NCBI GenBank assembly: GCA_004026145.2
Contig: CP034983.1
Location: forward strand, 11,875,212-11,939,211
Length of the DNA: 64,000 nucleotides
Direction of reading: 5' to 3'
Source: Takifugu bimaculatus
Lineage: Eukaryota; Chordata; Actinopteri; Tetraodontiformes; Tetraodontidae
Shown: piece by piece, positions 32,434 to 45,121 of the stretch
Layout: the number at the start of each line of letters is the position of its first letter
Numbering within the stretch: the first letter of the stretch is position 1
Made by a program: the position numbers and the translations under genes
The notes under the pieces: model-generated
Seen by the model: only the letters and a program-made list of their open reading frames with translations
Told to the model about the DNA's origin: nothing
The model's database searches: none

Positions 32434-35400
32434 CTCAAATGAGCTGCACAACAACCAGCTAACAGTACTTTAAGTCCACCATCCGACACCCGTCCAGTAT
32501 TGATGCTGGTGGACAGGTCACAGCGAACATGACGGATCGGCCCAGACATGTTAGATTGCCTCTCCCGTCAGATAAATCAGGAGCGGGTAGCGCTCATGGA
32601 GGACCCCCCCCCCCCCAGCTTCCCCTTATATTTCATGTTGTCTTCTCGGTTATTGTCTTTGGAGCGCGCAGTAAATTTATTCCATCCCTTCGTTTCCCGC
32701 TGACCTTGCCGTTTAGCGTATTAATACACCTCTCGGCCCGGGGGGGGGGGTGTAGACCACCAACTACCCGGTCACCAGTCTGTTTTACCCTTCCTGCCAT
32801 CGCTCGTCTCTGCGACTCTCCCGAGTCCGGGTCCCACTTTTACCGTATGTAAATGAGCGTCGCCCCTTCTGCCTGGAGTTTTTAATCCAAAGGGTTTTAT
32901 GCTAATTTCCCACCGCGGAAGCGGAGAATCGTCGAGGAGGTAGGTGAAGTTGGAAAAAGAAACTGGTGCACGGAGATTTCTGCCCCCCCCCCCATCTCCT
33001 CTATCCCATCAAGGTTCCTGTAGACTGGAACCACCCACTAACCACGTCGGTTCCCTCTGGGGGACAGTTCCCAGTTCCCGTTAGAACTCCGCCAGTGTTT
33101 CTGCCCCGTGTCCTGATGGAGGGCCGCTAATACCCTCGCACGCTCAAGGATAATATCCAGCGATATCAATCGGAATGTGCCAAAGTTGCCGTAAAGGAAC
33201 CGTGTTGCTGTAATTTCGTTGCTCCGCGCGCTGCCCGCTGGCTAGCACCGATGTGATGGGAGTTTTTATGGGATCGGAAGCGCGTTGCGCTGGGAACGGC
33301 CTGTGACGGCGTCCGGAAAAGGCCGGCGGCGTCCTCGCCTCTTCCAACGCTTTGAATTCGGAAGGAAGCGCGGCGCCATTACAGGAGGTCCCGGCCAGCG
33401 TTAAGTCAGAACCGGCAACAGGAACATGTCGACCTGCACAATTGGCCTTGTTTGAGAGGTGCACCTTGCTCTCCGCTGGACCGGGCTCCCCGGGCGGCTG
33501 TTTAGGCCACTTGCCTGATCTATGGACATTTTCCACGGAGGGAGGGGGGCGGCTGAATTGATTCCTTTTGCAATTTCCTGGCACTCCGGCGCCGAACGTT
33601 CCTCTGGGCCGTGCCGGGCCTGACGTGCTGAAGAAGGCGCTGCTCAGTGGAACAGAACAGAAGCAGAGACGTTGATGCACCTTTTCTCTCGCCGGCGCTG
33701 CCATGTTCTCCTGAGGTGAAATAATTGCTTCACGCTTTCTTTCCATTTGTACCTTGTCCCGATGCCTCCCCCCCCCCTCCTCCGACTGAGAGATAAATGC
33801 CCTCATTTGTAAACCAACCGCGGCTCAAGAATCGGCGCATTTGATGACAAACCAGCGGGATTAGGCGAGATTAATCAAGACAAGCTGATTCCGGGGAGCG
33901 TGCTCCGTGACCCCGGACGCCTCAGGACCCACGGGCGTTTGTCCCGGCCGCCCGCGCTCCGACTCATCAAAGATTGATGCGAATTCATCCAAAAACCGTT
34001 TTGAGGGGGCTTGGTGCTGGCGCTGTCGACGCAGTTGCTGGCGCTCTTGTCTCATAGCAACAGGGTGGCGTGCTGCCTTCCGGGCCCTGACCCACCGAAA
34101 GGCCGTTCCTTCTTCAGAGGATCAAAGATCTTCGTGGGCAGAAATCCGAGACCCCTCACACGGGTGGACAGATCAGCGTTCCCGCTGTCAGGACGGTGGG
34201 AGAATCCTCGGATTGTTGACGGAAGCTTTGCTCGTCCCAAACGTCTGACACGTCTGAGTCGGCAAGATTTAACTCTTCCGGAGGCAGCGCTCCGTCCTTG
34301 TTGGTAATTAGAGCTCCCACTTGTGAAGCACGTGAACATTAACCTGCCTGGAAACGTGTCTTCTCGTCTTTGAGAGAGCGTGAGATCGTTCCAATCCGTC
34401 TCTGGAATCCAGTGGGAACACAGCTCAGCTAGGAGAGTCCGACAGAGCGCCGAGGACAGAACTACTTCCTGCTAAGAGTGCTCACACGGCAGTGGAAGCA
34501 GCTACTGGTTCCCTCTGAATGATGCACACAGAAAATTAAGCAGAGGTTCTTTTTTGAGGAGATTATGAGGCCGTGCGCTTTTGCAAACTCAACGATGAAA
34601 GAATATTTTGGTATAGGATTAAAAGGTAATCTGTGCACCTAACGACAGTATAAATAATACACACGAATGGAAAATACGTGTTTTCTACCCCTCTGATGTA
34701 AAAGAGATGGAGGAAATCTTGTTTTTTAATATTCAGTTTAAGTACTTTAAAGACAACAGGGACACAATGTTCTGGTATAATTCAGGTTCTGAGGCAACAG
34801 CTCTTCCTGTCTCCATAGTCTCACGTCCGTTTCATGTTAGCATACGTTAGCGCGCGAGGTAAACCGAGCATCAAAGCTATGCTAGCTTAAGTTACAGGTA
34901 ATACAGTCTACTCTTGCTATGAAGGTATTCATACAATTCAGCCGATACTCTTAAAATGTCGCCCCGACTTCCTTTTTACAGTTTCCCAGTGATGCTAAAG
35001 CGTTTGCATTCAACTGACGCACGCTCCTCTAATCAAACACGGCAACTGTGTAAGAAAAGGTGAAAATGAGGTTAACAACTTCGTTTGCGCCCGATTTCTC
35101 ACCTTTCCTGTCTAATTCCGCGTCTTTACGCTTCCTCTTTGCTTATTTATAGGCCGACTTCACCATCGGTTTAGACGCGGTCCGACCCAGCGGAGCGTTG
35201 CGGCGCTGCTGGGCGGGAGCGCTCCGTCTCACCTGCTCCGTGCTCCGCGGCAGGAAATACATTCACTATTAGAGAGCCCAGAGCATTGATACAATTAGCC
35301 CGGATGCAAATGGACCCAATCCTCCGCCGCCTCTAATTCACCTGCGGTGATGAAATGGAAAACATGGGGGAGGAAGGGGGGGGGGGGGGTGGCGGCACGC

Positions 35401-38400
35401 CAGCGGAATTTATGCAACATGTGATGGACACTTCAGCTGGCTTTCATTCCCTCTGGTGCCGCAGGGCTGAAGCCAGTTGCGACCAATCACTTGGAAGCCG
35501 ATGAACCCGGAGCGGATCAATCGGCGAGCGGATGGGTCGGGTCAACGTCGGGTCAACGTCGGCCGTTTCCCGCTCCTCCTGATGGCGTTTAAAGGCTCAG
35601 CCCATCATCCAGCACTGCGAAGGATATTAAAAAGGCATTTTCTCCCTGTGAATATTCCTCTCTTAAAACCATCAGGATGAGGAGCAACATCTGCTGCTGC
35701 ACAAACCATTCTGGGGTTCATGATGGGGCATCTGGCCTTAGTGGGGGGGGGGGGGGGTGGGCGGCACACAGGGAAAACCAATAAAGAAAACACACCTGCA
35801 ACGCAAATCTGACCTAAAGGGGGTTTAAAGTATCATCAAGGTGTTGAAAATTGAGGAATGCAGCTAAGAAAATCCTCCGAATGTCTACAGTTCCTTAAGA
35901 AATGTGGGCGGAGCTTCAGTCAAGGGACCAAAGTCCACGTCAGCTGTCCCCGTAAAACAGACGCACGGGGAGGTTTGCGTTTGGTTTCCTGGAGATCTGG
36001 AGCGAAACATAGTTGCCTGGAAACCGTCTTTAACTTTGAATGCCTTCTTCCTCTAAAGTGGGAGGAGTGTAATCCAATAACTCGTTCAGGTTTTTTTTTT
36101 AAATTCAACAAAGGCATTTCTGCTGCTCATATTTACCAACAGGTGTGTTGTCACAGACGTGGGAGTGGATATTCCTAATAACGTGATTCTCCTTCAGGAG
36201 CGGCAGAAAAGCTCCTGAAGCTGCAGTGGGCTTAAATGACTGAGATGTTCCATCAACTAGCTTGACTGAGAAGATAATTTAAACAAAACTATGCTAAACT
36301 AATGCAGCGGGAGGCTTTGATTCGGCTTTTGGTGGTTTTTGTCGTTCTAATTAAATCAGGATGTTGTTGTCATTAGCACTCACGGTTACAGCTGCAGCTG
36401 GCAGGAGTTTAAATGTGGAAAAATTAGCATTTTGTTAGCGGATGCTCTGCCGGAGAAGCTACGTTTCAGCGGCCCTGCGTGTTCCATCAGTCAGGGGACA
36501 TTTGAATCGATGCTTTTTCAGCTCCCCACAATTAAGAGTTTGCACAGGGATGTTTCTTATTTCCAGGTGCTCCTGTGAGGCGCCATGTGCTCAATAATGT
36601 GAATTGTAAAAGGATGACAGGCAATTTTTTTGGCTTCAAAGACTTGGCAACGCCTCAGTGGAATTTAAATGACTTTAAATTTCCACAGGTTGCATTTATG
36701 GACTCGCTGCGCAGAAAATGAAGGAATATTATGCCATCAAAGAGGGTAATTTTTCCAATTATATGCACTCCGGTCATGCACATTTGAATACAGCTGAATG
36801 TTTTTATGGTTTTCAGGCATGGCGGGGAAGCGTTCTTGGCGTCTCCTCTCCTCTGGAGGTGTCGCGTGGGGGGGGGGCGGTCGACCATCTGCAGCCGCGA
36901 CCTGCGTGTCCGCAGAGGCTGCGCTCAGCCGCGGATGCCCTTGCTTTCCTATCACCCTCTTCCGGGTTGTGAACATATTGCCGCTGGTGGGCCGCGAGGG
37001 TCGGGGCGGCGCAGCCTCGTTCTGCTGAAGAGACGCAGCTGGCCCGGCCGGCGTTCGCACACCCTGAGCCGCACAATCAATCAAGTCGGAATTTCATTAA
37101 TTTCCTACGGAGGTGAGCAGCCAGGGAAGGCAAGCGCGCCAGCCAAGAAAAATCTGGACACGGCGCCTGCTCCACGTGGCCGCCAGGCTTGGGCGAGGAG
37201 GCTGTTCCAGCGTCCCCTCCGTTATTATTCATCATCCTTCCGTCTGCCAAGAGCGCGCGGATCAGAAGTTTGTTGTTGGGTTTTCCTCATGATGGAACAA
37301 ACATCAGAAGGACCCAGGCTAACTTAGCGCTAAGCTTTGTCGGTCAACGAGGGCAGCTGCTGTGCGCTTCACGTCTTTGAAATTGTTGTGACGTCCTGGC
37401 AGAGTTTAAGCTCCTCACAGGCGCCGCAGCCTTTATGAAAACACACAAACATAGTTCCTGTTTTGTTTGTCATTCCGACAAATCCACGTGTGTGTAGAGC
37501 TGTCGGAGGGACGCTGATGTTTGGAGGCCCCCCTCCGATGATACAAATCTCCTTTGTGCTGCGTTACGCACGCAACTCTCTCCCGCTCGCGTTGCCGGGC
37601 TAAATGTTCAAAGGTAGCAGAACGCAGCGACGGGGGAAAAATATTAAACTTGCACCGCAAACTTCAAAGCCACTTCAAAAGCTTCTTCATGGTTCAGCGC
37701 CTAATCTTCAAAGTGCTAGCCGGGATTGCACTGATAGCGCCGCCGTGTCTAGCAGGTACAAACATCCTTGTCACCGCCGCTGAGGTGTGAGGCGCAGAGA
37801 AAGGAAGAGATAAAAACAGAAAACTAATTGAGTCCAAGTCTCGTCCTTTCCCTGCGTCAAACACAAAAGCCCCCGACGGAACGTCCGGTAATTACCGACG
37901 CCATCGGGGCGATGGAGCGGTCACTGCGGGCAGCAGGCAGACAAGGAGGCAAAGTTCAGAATTTCTGCTCAGCCTGAAGGTTCCGACTTTTCACCCTCTA
38001 CTCAAATATGGACAGATTACGTGGAACCTTCTGTTGCTTTAGCCGCGAGAGCAGGAAACACGCCGTTTCCTTCTGGATTAATGTGACATTTTGAAGACGG
38101 AAGATGCAATTCTGGCAAATATGAGATTCACCCCTCTTCACTCCGCAGGTGTCCGGGAGATTTGGATTTACTGAGTCGGGAGTTCAGCGAGCAGACGTTT
38201 TATGTCGATGGCACTTAGCAAGCTCACCGTCCGCAGGGTTTCAGAGGCAGGAGGAGCAGACGTGGGCAGACCGACTGAGGGGAAAATCTCAACGAAACAT
38301 CCGAGGGGACTCAAACTTGACCAAGAGGGTGCAGCTAGCTGCACACAGGTGCACCACATTAGGGCGGGGCAGCCGCAGACCACAGACAGGAAGTTCAAGC

Positions 38401-38959
38401 CAATAAAAGACACAGACAACAACTACAACACAACAGAAACAAGGACATAGAGACGAAAGAAAGCATGAACTGCCTCATATACCCGTAACTAAGTACAAAC
38501 ACGTAGAAACGTCTGAATCCTCGGCAAGTCACGACCCCTCGCGACCAAAATGGGATAATTCCTGCCATCGAATTAAATAATTCCCTCCAGGGACGCCTGC
38601 AGCTCTCCCACCTTCACCCGAGTCAGTTTCAGAGGAGATTTTATTTCATTTTTTTATAACTTTAAATGAATTTCAAGTACTTTCGACACAGACTGAATGC
38701 AAACGTGGGGCCGGTTGGACAGTCAAGCTGTGGGACCCGGCAGCGTTTACGTGGAGATACGAGTAGTGACGAGAAGATCCTGGACCCCAGACTGGTGGAC
38801 ACCGAGGCAGCTCAGTGGGGGATGGCAGATTAAATCTGATATATAAATATATTCAGTATTGATAGAGTGCAAAGCTCAAGGATTTTATGTCTCTTGCTCA
38901 TTGAACATTAATGACATGGCAGAAACCTGCACTCAGAAACTGAGCCGCGCTTGTATCCC

Positions 38960-39290
38960 CCCTCGCGGTCTGAGAGGTTAATGCAACTTTTATTACAGAT
39001 GCCGTCTTCAGCTATATGTGTCCCGCACAGGCAGACAGAGCTGATAAATATTAAATCTGGAGACCTGAGCTGGCAGAGACTCGTGGAAACTCTCTGGGTG
39101 TTTGTGCTCGCCACAGTCCACCATTCAAGAATAATCAATGCGCTTTACAACCCGTTTGGTTCTATAGATCAGAGGGACGTAGCGTGGACAAAAGATGTGG
39201 AGTCAAATATACTAAAGCGGCTGGCTGGGTGTTTGATTCCATTGATCTTTCGCTATTTAAAATGCACATATAAGAGTAGCCTCATGCCGT
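38960..39290. other. Candidate conserved noncoding element
   Basis: AT-rich, repeat-free DNA with words such as gctgataaatattaaatctgg, aagaataatcaatgcgc and gctatttaaaatgcac. An open plus-strand frame covers it (38951-39292), but its protein shows no domain. Better read as regulatory. Confidence 0.28.
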
Positions 39291-40310
39291 GAAGGGCCTC
39301 TCACAGCGAAGGGCACAGCTCCCAAAAATCAGAGGAGACCTAACGGGGCCCGTGTTTGATGGGCTGCATCTCAATAGCCTGCAGGTCCCCCGAGAGCCGC
39401 AACAGCACAACTACAGAGCGCAGCAAGCGTCTTATATTCTTGCCGACGCACGCTATGAATTTCAAACCGGGGCCAGCGCGTCATGCAGAACAAGCAGAGA
39501 TGCACACAAACAACAGGGTCTCAGACGGAGGCGAGCGAAACCGTCTCCAGCAGTATTTAATCGTCCGGCTGCATGTGGTGTCATTAAAAATGGCTACCGC
39601 CCTCTCTGCCTGTAAGTAGACGGTTCATCACGCCCCCTCGTTCTATTCCTCTTTAATTGCACGGTGCTCTGCAGCAGCAGACTGGTGTTGGATTTAAAAA
39701 GTCTCAATATTTGCCAACAGCCGCACGCTTTAAGAATTTACCCCGTGCGTAAATAATTCAGAACGAAGAGGGGCGCAGAAGAAAAGATCGTTTCTCCACG
39801 TTTCTGCAGCGACATCACAGTTGTAGAGGGTATTAGCGGGCGCTAACCAGAGCCAGCACAGCTCACTTCCCTCCCGCCTCTGATGCTAGCTGCAGATTCT
39901 TAAAGTGTTTCCCCGTTGAAGCTTAAGGGATCCCTCCAGGGCCGGCCGGGGCGAAGGGCCTGTCATCCTGCCTTATGAAGTGTAGCAGCTTCTTTCTTCT
40001 CCTCGCCCTGCCATATTTCTATTTATCAGGTCTGCGGCCGTGCAGGCTTCAGAAAAACGGATCAGAGTGGACGGTTTGTGAAAAGGGAGGCAGCCGCGGT
40101 GAATATGCACTCGCCAAATCAACGCCCAGGACGCACCCTGCGGACGTCAAGGTGAACCCGAACGGGATCCGCGTGAAGAAATGGCGGAGAAGCTCACATA
40201 GCGGACCAATCACGGGCTTTGAAATAAAGGCTTTGACAGTTTGTCAGCACATGCTGCGTTTGTGTGGCAGGAGAGGTTTTGGAGTCCGTCTGCCGCCTTC
40301 CACAATAACA

Positions 40311-40333
40311 CCCCCCCCCCCCCCCCCCCCCCC
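40311..40333. repeat. 23-base poly-C run
   Basis: Twenty-three consecutive C bases on the plus strand. Confidence 0.95.
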
Positions 40334-41739
40334 ATAAAAAGCAGCATATGGTGCGAGCACAACACCAGACGACAGTCTGTTTGCCTGGTGTCATTTACAT
40401 GGCACCAAATAAACATTCAAAAATTAGGCATTAGGAAAACAAACTCGGAGCTGGGGCGTGATTAAAAGGCTCCTTTTGCAAATATGAATATAAAGTACCA
40501 CAAAATTCAAGCATAATTTAACAACCATGGCTTAAAATAAGGTGTTTACATGCACCGCAGCTTCTGAAATATAATTTACTTGTCAGCTAGCACGTTCGCA
40601 ATAAACCAGAGGTGTCCTCGTCCTTACTGTGACTCCATTTGGCTTTATTCATATTCTGTTCATCTGTTACGAGATTACCCTTCAGTGCTGAACAGAAACC
40701 CACAGGAAAATCTCCCTTTAAACAGGAAGAAACCTTGAGCGGGACCAGGACCATATGGGAGGGTGGAGCTAGTTTTTTATTTTGGGATTTGTGCCTGGAC
40801 GGAGGGCGGACGTAAGCAGAGGAGGGTCAGACGGTGAACCAACATGGAAGATCTTTATCATTTACAGAGCTGAGGTACACACAGATAGGAGGTCATGTCA
40901 CAACAAAATCACCCTGCAGAACCCTCTTGACGATGCTTTGAACAGGAATAATCGTGAGGTGCTTCTGTAACCGATCTGAAGCCGATGAGGATCTCTTCAG
41001 ATTCACCCTTCAGAGCGTAAAAGTGGAGCATTTACAACCTTCTGAAAGAAGATTCCGGAGAAAATCTGACATGGGGGCGCCGCTCCATGTGGAATGTTGC
41101 TTTAAATGGCATCACGGCTCCTTTCAGCTTAGCTGAGTCAACTGTCAACTGTCAGCCTGGCAACTAGTTGTCATTCCATCTGAGAAATCCATCTTCGCAT
41201 CCCCCATCCGAATATAAATGACTGCAGATTAGTCAGAAAGCCAAAAATATCTTTTAATAACAACAGTAATTTGGAAAAGAAAGAGATCATCAACATGTCA
41301 GATCCCAAAATAACCAAAGGTGAAGAGTCAAACCTCTGATCGTCCGCGTCGCCTCACGTTTTATCGCTTATTGCGTTTCTTCCCTTGTTTATTGCCGAGC
41401 GACACCTCATACTCAGTCTGTCAGGCCGCGTTATTAATGTTGATGGAGGGAATAAACCACTGTGGCAGCGGAGGGGTGAGCGGGGTCATGAAATGATCAA
41501 AGCGGCAAGCGGGGAAAAGATGACAGTTTGGGTGTTCGCGCCTCGCCACGCCAAACTCAAAGGGGGGTGGGGGGGAGGGGGGGTGTTAATCTGGAGACAT
41601 AAACGGCTTTTGAACGGGGGAGTGATGTGCTGCTTAATAATCACAAGCATTAAACAATGGTGAGCTTCCCTCCTGGATACTCCTGTTGGCCTCTCGACGT
41701 AGTTCTTAACAATCAGCGTCAAATGAATCATCCCAGAAT

Positions 41740-41960
41740 GAAATTCCCTTCCATCACGCGCTGCTTTGCCTCAATTTACTTTAATAAAACTATAAAAACT
41801 GTCATGCGATAATCGCTGTGCGCTGATTCCCTGCTTTGCCTTACAGAGTTGAAGAGGATTAAGCCTGGGCTCTCTTCATCGCTAACCCAATAATACATAT
41901 GACAGAGCTGCAGGCGGCTTAATGTTTACCGCTTGCAATCTCTCCGAGGAGCTCACACGT
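41740..41960. other. Candidate conserved noncoding element
   Basis: Contains caatttactttaataaaac, tgcgataatcgctgtgc and cggcttaatgtttaccgcttg, AT-rich and without repeats. Low-confidence pattern call. Confidence 0.22.
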
Positions 41961-44900
41961 ACTGCAGCCAGGCCTGACGTTATTCTTTCCTCTCTTTCCG
42001 TCACCCCTGAACCCTCTCAGGTTCAATCGCTGCTGATGGTGGATGGCTGTGCCGCCGTTTCCCTGCAGTGATCTTTAGTTTGAGCTCTTGGTAGTAATAG
42101 AGCGGCGGTAACACGATTGAAAAAGCATTTTTACTGGCAATATCTTTGGATTAGAATTCCACTGCCGCAGTCCAGTGAGAACCGATTTCTCCAAAGAGTC
42201 AGTTTTCCACAGCAGAAGAGCTGTCACAACCTCTCAGACATTTACAAGTGCTTATTTTCCTTTAGACAGCACCAATATTACCGCACTGTTTATTAATGCA
42301 CCAAAACATGATTTAATAAACTCCAGGACCTCCAAAAAGCTTTAAAAACTAAATGGATTCTTGTTAATCCCGTGGAAATCCACAGAAGCATGAATATACA
42401 CAGCAGGGACTGCAACCTCTGGGGCGTGTCCCACTAATGGTACGCTACTGCAAAATTATTGGCCATCTGTAAGCCATGTGTTACCAGCAGCATTCAAGAT
42501 GTGTTACATAGAGCACCAAGTTACATGTGGATATAATGTACACTTACAGCTAGTGGTTTCAAATGTAGCTTTACGGTTGCTACACAACAAACGTCACCAT
42601 TGTATTGCTCAGTTGAAGTCTGACAGGCATCAAAGGTCGAATGGAGATGTTGAAGTTTAACTTTGGCGGATTTTTGCGCAATCATTAAGAACATTTCGAA
42701 CTCTTGAAAACAATAACGCCTGATCTCTTTTGACATGTTTCAAGGATTTTTAAAAAAAATTAAAATTGGCTGCTCAGGAACTTTCCCACCAGATTAAGTT
42801 TAGAGACGACACTGAAAAATACTCATCAAACGACAATTTCCCACATATTAACTTCTTCACCAGGTAAGTCAAATGATGTCCATGGTTGCAAGACGAAGCT
42901 GGCAGTCAGTCAGGACATCGGCACAGTGGAGCTGTTTCTAAAGAGTGACAGCGAGGAAACGCAGAGGCTGAGACACCTGGCGCTGCCAAAAATGTGATGC
43001 TTTCTAAAGAGTATCGAGTAAAAAGGAATGCTTTGTCAGATTGTGATGTTTGCCACACCGAGGCAACCGAAAGAGCCTGTCAGCCGTGACAACGAGGAAC
43101 TCTCTTTCCTGTGGATCTGCGATTGCGTTGACGGTGTAGTCAGGGGAACAATGTGAAAATGGCATAAAGAGGATTTTTTTTCCTGAAGAAATACAGAAAT
43201 TTGGTCCTCTGATAGCAGATTTTTTTTTGATTATATAGGTTATAAACCATCCCCACACTCCCCAGAAGTGTAACCCTGCAGTGTTTGTTCGGCTGTGAAG
43301 CTCATGAATTTAAATATCTCTGCTATAAAACAATTAAACGTACCCCAGCAGTCAATCTCAAGCATCCCGCTGAATCCACTTACTTGCGTGCTCGTCGCTC
43401 ATGAACATTTTAATGACAAAGACGGATAGCGCCATCCCATCCTTCAATATGCACAGGACACGTAATGACTTTCTCCTCCTAATGACTCACCCGGGGAGCT
43501 TATTGATGAAAGGATATTTGCGTTTAATAGATGGGAGATGAAAGACAATGTGATGAAATGTGCCCGGACTGAAATTGAATGTCACTTTTTGGAGGAACAC
43601 GAATAACAAAGTGTGTTTCTTTTCTCATTAATAGTTTAGTTTTCCCACTTTGATTCTGACAGCTTGGAGTTACTGTGCCCGTGAGGAGAATCCGATAAGG
43701 TGCCTGGACAGATGAGCAAACATCCCTTACAGGTGATGACATCATCTGTGGGTACAATTTTCTGTACTGTCGATGTAAATAAAGCTTTGGAAAATTTCCA
43801 TTTTATGCTAAAATGACAGGCCGCCTTTGTTGTCCGGAACAACATCAAAGCAAACGTAGTATCATTTGCTGTGACTGCTGACTAGTATGTATAGAGACTC
43901 TATAGCTAGCTCAAAGTGAGCTAATAGGGTAAAATTGAGCATACAGCAGGAATAGAGCAATGGCACTCTGGAAGTGGTTGTTTTAGGTTGGACTGCCTTG
44001 CCCAAAGGTAGCACATGAACCCGCTTAAAATATTTACCAAGGGCTGTTTGTCAGTGAGTCCGAGTAACACAAAACTGCAACATGAATGATGCAACAACGT
44101 CTCAGGACATCAAAACATGTAGCATTTATCGCAGCTGACAACCCCACGCATTTACCATGTCGGCGGCTGGAGTGAGGACGGAGGTTAACGTCGACTCGCT
44201 ATAAACATGTGACAGCGCATGCTTGGGTCAGGCCCCTGTTCATCAGAACGCGGCTCGCCGACGAGCAGAGAGGCCCGAGTATTGATTTTATAGCCGTTTG
44301 TCAGACTTGTCAGCAGACTACCACTGTCGACCTTCGAACCCCGACACACAGCCGTGATTGTCTTTGCAGCCTGAAAACCTTTAAAATAGAGACAGTTCTG
44401 GATTCTGGTCCAGTATGGAAAACTTTGAGTTGCATTTCTTGGGCTCAGATGTCCAAATTTCTTGATTTCAGAGCTGTTTTTGGAGCGTAAAATGTGCTCT
44501 ACAGTTGTGTTTCATAATCTAAACGGACGCACTCATCTGAACTTGTCCTGCACGTCTCAAGCGTTAACGGGGGACAGATCCGTTATTTTAAAGGGACCAA
44601 AGCTTCCAGAAGGAAAAGGAGATGGAAATGACCGCGTGACTAAAGTCCTTACAAAGACGAAAGTGCTGCTGGGTCATGTTTACTGTGCAGTTTTGACTGA
44701 ACATCTGGTTCGGAATTCTCTCTCGACTGCAGGACCATCGCAGCAGTTCAGGGTTTTACTACAGTAAGTAAACAAGGAGTCTCAGACCGGAAGGAAAATG
44801 GTTGCTGGGATTTGTGATGCTTCAAACAATCGTTATTTAATACAATACTGGGAAATTTGATCCTGTGGGATCAACTTGGAACATATTTAGCTGTTTGATA

Positions 44901-44977
44901 TCATTCATTCATAGAACATCTGGTTAGAATGTCGTCTTTCTTCCCTGTCTCCCCTCCTCCTTTAACATCAGTAAGAG

Positions 44978-45121
44978 GGTCGTGACCCTGTCCTGCTCGA
45001 GGTTTCTTCCTGTTAGAAGGGAGTTTTTCCCACCACTGTTGCTTCTTTGGATTTCAGTTTCTATAAAACCCTTAAAGACAATGTGGACTGTAACTGATGC
45101 TGTATAAATAAAGTTGAATTA
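44978..45121 (+). mobile_element. Degraded teleost dispersed-repeat tail
   Basis: The string ctgctcgaggtttcttcctgtta, then agaagggagtttttccc, and the end gctgtataaataaagttgaatt match a tail that recurs thousands of times in teleost genomes (gaggtttcttcctgttaaaagggagttttt ... tataaataaaattgaattga). It is recalled as a non-autonomous or LINE-derived element; I do not assign a family name. This copy is diverged and truncated, with no flanking duplication found. Confidence 0.7.

Noticed and set aside
33144..33806. 220-codon open frame on the minus strand
   Set aside because: Low-complexity, Pro/Ala/Arg-rich translation of CpG-rich DNA with no recognised motif. It sits upstream of the ralyl start exon in a putative intron.
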